A stretch of DNA of 64,000 nt from positions 1 to 64,000 of the forward strand of contig CAIOSJ010000018.1 in NCBI GenBank assembly GCA_903860915.1. The letters are read 5' to 3'. This DNA comes from an uncultured Actinomycetes bacterium. Lineage in GTDB: Bacteria > Actinomycetota > Acidimicrobiia > Acidimicrobiales > RAAP-2. Positions 58,383 to 64,000 of the stretch are shown here, piece by piece. A program made the translations under genes and the position numbers. Within the stretch, counting starts at the first letter, position 1. Every line of letters begins with the position of its first letter. A model generated the notes under the pieces. It searched no databases and had not been told where the DNA came from. It saw only the letters and a program-made list of their open reading frames with translations.

Positions 58383-58842
58383 GCTTCCACACCATGATCT
58401 TGCGACGGAAGTAACACACTTCGAGTCCGTCCTGATTGAAACCCTTCGTCTCCACCTTGACGATGCCCCGATCATTTTTCGAGGACGACTCGGTGCGGTC
58501 TAAAACGCGGGTCTCCGCGTAAATGGTGTCACCGTGGAAGGTGGGATTCTTGTGGAGCAAACTTTCTACTTCCAAGTTGGCGATAGCGGCTCCGGAGACG
58601 TCCGGCACGCTCATTCCGAGGATCAACGAATAGACGAGATTGCCCACGACAACATTTCGCTTCTGCACACTTTCGTGCTCGGCGAACCACGCATTCGTAT
58701 GCAGGGGGTGGTGATTCATGGTGATCATGCAAAAGAGATGATCGTCAGCTTCCGTAATCGTCTTACCCGGCCAGTGCTTGAAAACGTCACCAGGCTCGAA
58801 GTCTTCGAAGTATCGACCAAAAGGGCGGTCAAAAGTAGTCAC
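58330..58842 (-). CDS. MaoC family dehydratase
   Basis: RYFEDFEPGDVFKHWPGKTITEADDHLFCMITMNHHPLHTNAWFAEH. Confidence 0.9.
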   Translation of the reverse strand: MTTFDRPFGRYFEDFEPGDVFKHWPGKTITEADDHLFCMITMNHHPLHTNAWFAEHESVQKRNVVVGNLVYSLILGMSVPDVSGAAIANLEVESLLHKNPTFHGDTIYAETRVLDRTESSSKNDRGIVKVETKGFNQDGLEVCYFRRKIMVWKREFAPVRRRPYADDVWG

Positions 58843-58871
58843 AGTTTTCCTTTCGTAAGCTCGTTGAGAGG

Positions 58872-59303
58872 CTAATTCGAATTTCCGGTATCGGGACGTG
58901 TTGAAAATGACACCAATGCTCCGGGCAGGGTCTCACCATCCACCACGAAGCGCCACACGTAACGACCCCCGGGAGCAAGAGGTAGGGGTCCGAAATTGAT
59001 GGCGATGGGAACATCGACGGGTGTACCGGCCGGCACACCCTCGGGGGCACCCACGCTGAAATCACCGCGTACTTCGACCGTTTGCGGGTTTTCATCGCCC
59101 AACAGGACGGGTCGCCCGTCCTCGTCCTCCAGCACTAATTCCCAGTGGTGGAGCCGATCAACTTCGTGGCGATCGACTTCAATTTTAATGGCCACCGCCG
59201 AGGGCACCGGTCCGGGGCCCGTCACCGACCACCCGCCGCCCAATATGTACAGTTTTCCGTCGGCCACTTGGGCGGAGTCGGCTAGGAGCATAGTTGCGCG
59301 CAT
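58872..59303 (-). CDS. Conserved hypothetical protein
   Basis: MRATMLLADSAQVADGKLYILGGGWSVTGPGPVPSAVAIKIEVD; complete ORF between functional neighbours. Confidence 0.75.
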   Translation of the reverse strand: MRATMLLADSAQVADGKLYILGGGWSVTGPGPVPSAVAIKIEVDRHEVDRLHHWELVLEDEDGRPVLLGDENPQTVEVRGDFSVGAPEGVPAGTPVDVPIAINFGPLPLAPGGRYVWRFVVDGETLPGALVSFSTRPDTGNSN

Positions 59304-59357
59304 TCCCTCAGCCTAGAAGCCGTACGCCCTGCCATCTGCATCCATTAGTTTTTGGTA

Positions 59358-60968
59358 ATGCCACTGACCAATGCCACCCTTTCCGATGCCACCGATCTCA
59401 TCGAGCGAGCACAACAAATTCTCGATCACGGACTTGATCAATTGGCCCAGCGCGGTGGCATCGACGCCAACCAGTCCTTCGCCTACGACCTCGCCCACGC
59501 GTCGAGCGCTATTGCCATGTCGCGCGGGATCGTTGACTACGCGCTCAAGGGCACGACTGAATCGCGCTTAGCCTGCGCCTTCATCGGCTTGACCTTCGTG
59601 GACCTCGCCGGTCGAATCCTTGGACGCGAGACCCTGTGGGACGTTGAGGCGTCCTGGTACGCACCCTTTGCCGGTTTCGTCGAAGCCACCCGTGACTCGA
59701 GTTTTCTCTCGTCGCTCGCCGAGACTCCAGGTGACCCCCATCTCGACGAGGAATTTGCCATGGTGGCGAGCACTTTTCACCGATTCGCCGAGCAGGAAGT
59801 TCGTCCTCACGCCGAGCACGTCCACCGTCACAACGGTGATATCCCCGCGTCCATTATCGAGGGGCTCGCTGAGATCGGTGGCTTTGGACTCTCCGTACCC
59901 GAAGAGTTTGGCGGCTTCGCCACTGGCGGCGAGGCCGACTACATCGGCATGGTGGTCGCCACTGAAGAATTGAGCTGGGGTGGCTTGGGTATTGGCGGGT
60001 CACTGATTACTCGCCCCGAAATTCTCACTCGAGCGCTCGTCAGTGGTGGCACGCAGGAACAGAAGGAATACTGGCTCCCTCGTCTGGCGACCGCCGAGAC
60101 CATGGCGGCCGTAGCGGTAACTGAACCAGACTTTGGTAGCGACGTCGCTGGTCTCACGACCATGGCCGTAAAGACCGAGGGTGGGTGGCTCATAAATGGA
60201 GCGAAGACCTGGTGTACTTTCGCGGCCCGAGCGAACGTCCTAATGCTGCTGGCTCGAACCGACAGCGACCGCGCTAAGGCCCACCGCGGGCTCAGCCTCT
60301 TCATCGTCGAAAAGCCGCTAGGCGACGGCCACGGTTTTCTCTTTACCCAGGACGCAATGGGCGAAGGTCGTAGTGACGCCAATGGTCGCCTAGAAGGTCG
60401 ACCCATCGACACAATTGGCTACCGGGGCATGCACTCCTACGAACTGAGCTTTGACAACTGGTTCGTTCCCGACGCCAACCTCGTCGGTGGCGAAGCCGGT
60501 CTTGGACGCGGCTTCTACTACCAAATGGCGGGTTTCGAAAATGGTCGAATCCAGACTGCGGCTCGCGCCGTTGGACTCATGCAAGCGGCCTACGAAGCGG
60601 CCCTGGACTACGCCCGAAGTCGCGTCGTTTTTGGTGAACCCATCGTCAACTACGAACTCACGCGTGTCAAGCTCGGCACCATGGCGGCCATTATCCAGGC
60701 TTCGCGCCAATTCTCACTTCACGTGGCGACTCTGATGGGCCGTGGGGAAGGAACGCTGGAGGCCTCCATGGCCAAGGCCTACGTCTGCCGCGCAGCCGAG
60801 TGGGTTACTCGAGAAGCTCTGCAAATTCACGGCGGCATGGGCTACGCCGAAGAGTACGCCGTGAGTCGCTACTACGTCGACGCTCGAGTTCTTTCCATTT
60901 TCGAAGGCGCTGACGAAACCTTGTGTCTCAAAGTCATCTCTCGACGTCTCCTCGATCTTCGCGCTTAA
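59358..60968 (+). CDS. Acyl-CoA dehydrogenase family protein
   Basis: FGLSVPEEFGGFATGGEADYIGMVVATEELSWGGLG; AVTEPDFGSDVAG; GWLINGAKTWCTFA; LQIHGGMGYAEEYAVSRYYVDARVLSIFEGADE. Confidence 0.93.
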   Translation: MPLTNATLSDATDLIERAQQILDHGLDQLAQRGGIDANQSFAYDLAHASSAIAMSRGIVDYALKGTTESRLACAFIGLTFVDLAGRILGRETLWDVEASWYAPFAGFVEATRDSSFLSSLAETPGDPHLDEEFAMVASTFHRFAEQEVRPHAEHVHRHNGDIPASIIEGLAEIGGFGLSVPEEFGGFATGGEADYIGMVVATEELSWGGLGIGGSLITRPEILTRALVSGGTQEQKEYWLPRLATAETMAAVAVTEPDFGSDVAGLTTMAVKTEGGWLINGAKTWCTFAARANVLMLLARTDSDRAKAHRGLSLFIVEKPLGDGHGFLFTQDAMGEGRSDANGRLEGRPIDTIGYRGMHSYELSFDNWFVPDANLVGGEAGLGRGFYYQMAGFENGRIQTAARAVGLMQAAYEAALDYARSRVVFGEPIVNYELTRVKLGTMAAIIQASRQFSLHVATLMGRGEGTLEASMAKAYVCRAAEWVTREALQIHGGMGYAEEYAVSRYYVDARVLSIFEGADETLCLKVISRRLLDLRA

Positions 60969-60981
60969 GTCCTAGGTCACC

Positions 60982-60995
60982 GACCTGATCAGGTC
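60982..60995. repeat. Perfect 14-bp palindrome downstream of the acyl-CoA dehydrogenase
   Basis: gacctgatcaggtc. Confidence 0.7.
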
Positions 60996-61147
60996 TTCAA
61001 CGGGAAGTAGCGCAACCTAATGGTGCAATCCTCGCCATTCGGATGTCGGTTTTCGGCGGAGACCCCCTTCTCCGATTCGCACTGAGGGAAGTCCCGAATG
61101 TGGCGCAGGGGCAATGACTGCGTTCCATCGGCGTCTCGAACAGTCAT
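60989..61147 (-). other. Short 52-aa ORF of unknown status in an otherwise empty intergenic region
   Basis: MTVRDADGTQSLPLRHIRDFPQCESEKGVSAENRHPNGEDCTIRLRYFPLKT; below the ORF track length cutoff; frame stays open upstream of this ATG. Confidence 0.3.
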
Positions 61148-61209
61148 CTGCTGAGGAGTGATGCGCCCATCGGCGAGGCCAGCAGGTAAGCCGGGCGCTG
61201 AAAGGTTTC

Positions 61210-61233
61210 CGAATAGTGCTGCGGAACTATTCG
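61210..61233 (-). terminator. Stem-loop overlapping the NiCoT gene stop
   Basis: cgaatagt(61210-61217)/actattcg(61226-61233), 8-bp stem, 8-nt loop; no clear U-tract. Confidence 0.3.
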
Positions 61234-62423
61234 TCGATGGAGAACGGTTTATGGATGGCGCCCAGCGTTATACCCGCGGCGTGTCGATCAGGGTTCTCAC
61301 CTCGAGCCGCTTGAGCCCGTTGTGCCGCTTTCTCCCAGCGCTCCTCAACACGCCCGTAACGCCAGATGCTGAGAGCCAGTGCCCAGATCACCACGAAGAG
61401 TCCCACGATGACGAAGCCGGCCGCGTTGATGTTGAAATGAGCCGCAAAGTTCCACAGTCCCCCGTGAAGATTTAGCTGCTGGGTCAGGACTTGGAGCAGT
61501 TCCAGCGTTCCTACGTACAAGGCCACTGCCACGGAAAGGCCAGTGATGGTGATGTTGTAATAGACCTTGCGCAGTGGCTTAGAAAAAGCCCAGCCGTAGG
61601 CGAAATTCATGAACGACCCATCAATCGTGTCGAGCAAACTCATGCCCGCCGCGAAGAGGATGGGCAGCGACAGGATGGACCAGAGAGGCAGGCCAGCGGC
61701 GACGGAGGTTCCGGCTAGAACTAAAAAGGCGACCTCAGTGGCGGTGTCAAAACCCAGACCAAAGAGCACACCGAGCGGGTACATCTTCCATGGCGCATCA
61801 ATCGAACGAGCGATGGGGCCGAAGAAACGCATCAAAAACCCTCGCGAATTCAAGTGCTTCTCGAGCTCGGAATCATCGAAACGGCCCTCGCGCATTTGCA
61901 GGAACATCTTCACGATGCCGACCAGGATAATGAGGTTCAAAATCCCGATGAGGTAGAGGAAAACACCAGAAATTCCAGTACCGATGAGACCTCCGTAGTG
62001 GTGCAACGGCGACTGCGTATTACTCACCTGGCTACCCAATTCCTTGGCGCCGAGACCCAGCAGCAAAGTCAAGACGAAAACTACCGAAGAGTGACCCAGT
62101 GAGAAGAAAAAGCCCACCGACATTGGCCTTTTTCCTTCCGCCATGAATTTTCTGGTGGTGTTGTCGATGGCGGCGATGTGGTCGGCGTCGAAGGCGTGCC
62201 GCATACCCAGCGTGTAGGCCAGCACGCCCGTACCCACCCCAATTGTCTTGCCACCACCAACGGAGAAATGATGACGAGCGGCCAGTACGAGAAGGGTGCA
62301 GCCGACGACGTGGAGAAAGACGATGAAGCCGAACATCGAATTCAATCGGCGCCACTCCTTGGGCGAAAAAGACGATCGAATCCGACGATGAACGGGGATC
62401 TTCGTAGCGAGGGTGGTCACCAC
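61227..62423 (-). CDS. NiCoT family nickel/cobalt transporter
   Basis: LGMRHAFDADHIAAIDNTTRK signature; FSLGHSSVVFVL; LFGLGFDTATEVAFL. Confidence 0.94.
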   Translation of the reverse strand: MVTTLATKIPVHRRIRSSFSPKEWRRLNSMFGFIVFLHVVGCTLLVLAARHHFSVGGGKTIGVGTGVLAYTLGMRHAFDADHIAAIDNTTRKFMAEGKRPMSVGFFFSLGHSSVVFVLTLLLGLGAKELGSQVSNTQSPLHHYGGLIGTGISGVFLYLIGILNLIILVGIVKMFLQMREGRFDDSELEKHLNSRGFLMRFFGPIARSIDAPWKMYPLGVLFGLGFDTATEVAFLVLAGTSVAAGLPLWSILSLPILFAAGMSLLDTIDGSFMNFAYGWAFSKPLRKVYYNITITGLSVAVALYVGTLELLQVLTQQLNLHGGLWNFAAHFNINAAGFVIVGLFVVIWALALSIWRYGRVEERWEKAAQRAQAARGENPDRHAAGITLGAIHKPFSIDE

Positions 62424-62611
62424 TCCACACTAATAGGAACTATTTGCAATAGAGACAGCTACTCAACCTCCTGTGGCCCAAAATTCTAGGCACTACTCAC
62501 GAAGTTGGTTCGTCCCAAAAAGGTAGCGAAAGTACCCTTTGATCAGGAAAAATGCTTGACTCTTGTCAGGGTAGACCCTCATTCACTAGCGAGGCGGGCT
62601 AGCCTGTTGTC

Positions 62612-63724
62612 GTGACCAACGTCGAGCGCCTGTGGCGCCCTTCGACGCTGCGGCCGATTAGGAGACTTCGCACATCTCGGTGGATTCTGTCCATCTTGGC
62701 CGTCGTCGCAGTGTGTTCTAGCACTGTGACCATTTCGTCACGTCCCGCGGCGGCCGCCACCTTAGTCACGCTCCGCCAGCAGGCCAATGCGATCTACTCA
62801 CGCATACAGGCCACGAACGCCCAAGTCGATGGCCTCGGACAAACGTACGATCGTGCTCAGGGCCACCTCAGCGATCTCAGTGCCCGAATAACTAATACCA
62901 AGGTCCTCGTCGCCCAGGCGCAAGCCGCCGTAGCCGGTGACCGCAGCCAACTCGAACAAGCCGCCATTTTTGACTACGTCAATAACGGTAATTCGAGTGC
63001 CGCCAATCCCCTGTTTGCCTCAAATCACTCGACCCTGGGTGCTCAAAATATCTATCTACAAATTGCCGAAGGTAACGTCCAGACGGCGGTCGCGAGCCTA
63101 CGAAACGCCAGCATTGTCCTCACCCAACGACAGGATCTCCTTCGCTCGCAGGTTCATGACGCCGCCGCAACCACGAGTCTTGCCGCCGCCGCTTTCCACA
63201 AGGCCCAGTCATTGCAAAATCAGCTTCGCTATACGCTCAGCCACCTCAAGGGGCAAATTGCCGCTCTCGTACGCGCGGCTCAGGCCCGTGTCGACGCGGC
63301 CAATGCGGCCGCCTGGGCGCGCCGACACGGCACCGTCATTCGAGGTTTCCCCGCGCCACCGGCTAATTCGCGGGCCAATGTCGCCATCCGTTTCGCCCTC
63401 AGCATGATTGGCGTGCCCTACGTCTGGGGCGGATCATCTCGGTACGGCGTCGACTGCTCCGGTCTGACCATGCTGTCCTGGCGGGCCGCGGGCGTGGCCC
63501 TTCCCCACTACTCGGGGTCGCAGATGAACAGCACAATTCGAGTGCCATTGTGGTCGCTACGTCCCGGCGACCTTCTCTTCTATGGCCGTAACGGCTCCCA
63601 GCACGTAACCATGTACATCGGCAATGGTCGAATGATTGAGGCGCCGACTTTTGGACAACGCGTCCACATCTCGCCAGTACGACTGGGTTACGGCTTCGCC
63701 GGCGCGGGTCGCCCACGCGCCTAA
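62612..63724 (+). CDS. Secreted NlpC/P60 peptidoglycan hydrolase with N-terminal coiled coil (RipA-like)
   Basis: Signal-like N-terminus, coiled coil, ALSMIGVPYVWGGSSRYGVDCSGLTMLSWRAAGVALPHYSGSQM; GDLLFYGRNGSQHVTMYIGNGRMIEAP; GTG start. Confidence 0.94.
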   Translation: MTNVERLWRPSTLRPIRRLRTSRWILSILAVVAVCSSTVTISSRPAAAATLVTLRQQANAIYSRIQATNAQVDGLGQTYDRAQGHLSDLSARITNTKVLVAQAQAAVAGDRSQLEQAAIFDYVNNGNSSAANPLFASNHSTLGAQNIYLQIAEGNVQTAVASLRNASIVLTQRQDLLRSQVHDAAATTSLAAAAFHKAQSLQNQLRYTLSHLKGQIAALVRAAQARVDAANAAAWARRHGTVIRGFPAPPANSRANVAIRFALSMIGVPYVWGGSSRYGVDCSGLTMLSWRAAGVALPHYSGSQMNSTIRVPLWSLRPGDLLFYGRNGSQHVTMYIGNGRMIEAPTFGQRVHISPVRLGYGFAGAGRPRA

Positions 63725-63726
63725 AA

Positions 63727-64000
63727 GTGGAGCCCTTCCCCACTTCCATTCATATCGGGCCACTTCATTTGCACCTCTACGGCCTCGGAGTTGGTATCGC
63801 CGCCTACGTGGCCTTTCGCTACTGCCAGCGACGATTGGAAAAAAGGTCTCTGCCATCCGCGCCGGCTGGCAACTTTGCGATGTGGGTCGTAGGTTTCGGA
63901 CTCGTGGGAGCTCGCGTGGCACACGTCGCCACCCATTGGGACTTCTATAATTCTCACCCAGCCGAGATCTTGGCGGTTTGGAATGGGGGCTTGGCGAGTT
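63727..64000 (+). CDS. lgt: Prolipoprotein diacylglyceryl transferase, 5' part (truncated by window edge)
   Basis: Manual translation from GTG 63727: VEPFPTSIHIGPLHLHLYGLGVGIAAYVAFRYCQRRLEKRSLPSAPAGNFAMWVVGFGLVGARVAHVATHWDFYNSHPAEILAVWNGGLAS; absent from the ORF track. Confidence 0.88.
   Translation, partial: MEPFPTSIHIGPLHLHLYGLGVGIAAYVAFRYCQRRLEKRSLPSAPAGNFAMWVVGFGLVGARVAHVATHWDFYNSHPAEILAVWNGGLAS

Noticed and set aside
1-64000. Defence, phage or toxin-antitoxin island
   Set aside because: No restriction, Cas, Abi, phage structural or TA genes recognised; the only mobility-type genes are the relaxase/VirD4 pair.

Overview
The window is about 64 kb of a densely packed actinobacterial chromosome. 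Acidimicrobiia-like is my inference from gene content and style, not computed. Most of it is housekeeping and metabolism: dxs, msrB, ftsEX, prfB, secA, nucleotide-sugar enzymes and glycosyltransferases, birA with a biotin carboxylase/BCCP, methylmalonyl-CoA mutase, a rhodanese-ThiF fusion, pepA, metH, a lipoate/2-oxoacid dehydrogenase cluster, rnhA, thiE, a rearranged SUF locus, acyl-CoA metabolism, mutY, a NiCoT transporter, an NlpC/P60 hydrolase and the 5' part of lgt. No rRNA, tRNA, CRISPR array or transposase was recognised. Items most worth a second look: (1) a minimal conjugation-like module, made of a soluble VirD4/TraG-type ATPase convergent with a helicase-less TrwC/MobF-type relaxase that lies directly downstream, same strand, of a fused PafBC-type double-WYL regulator; (2) a single-ORF LipB-LipA fusion at the end of an lpdA-E2-lipBA operon, where the E2-like protein has lost the canonical catalytic His (D-Y-R-V-L-D-A instead of DHRxxDG); (3) a split SUF locus with two intact sufC paralogs; (4) an exact 15-bp tandem repeat encoding a PAKKA tail at the N-terminus of a protein; (5) a perfect 13-bp hairpin inside the 5' coding region of ftsX. 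All calls come from reading the sequence and translations by eye; no database search was run.
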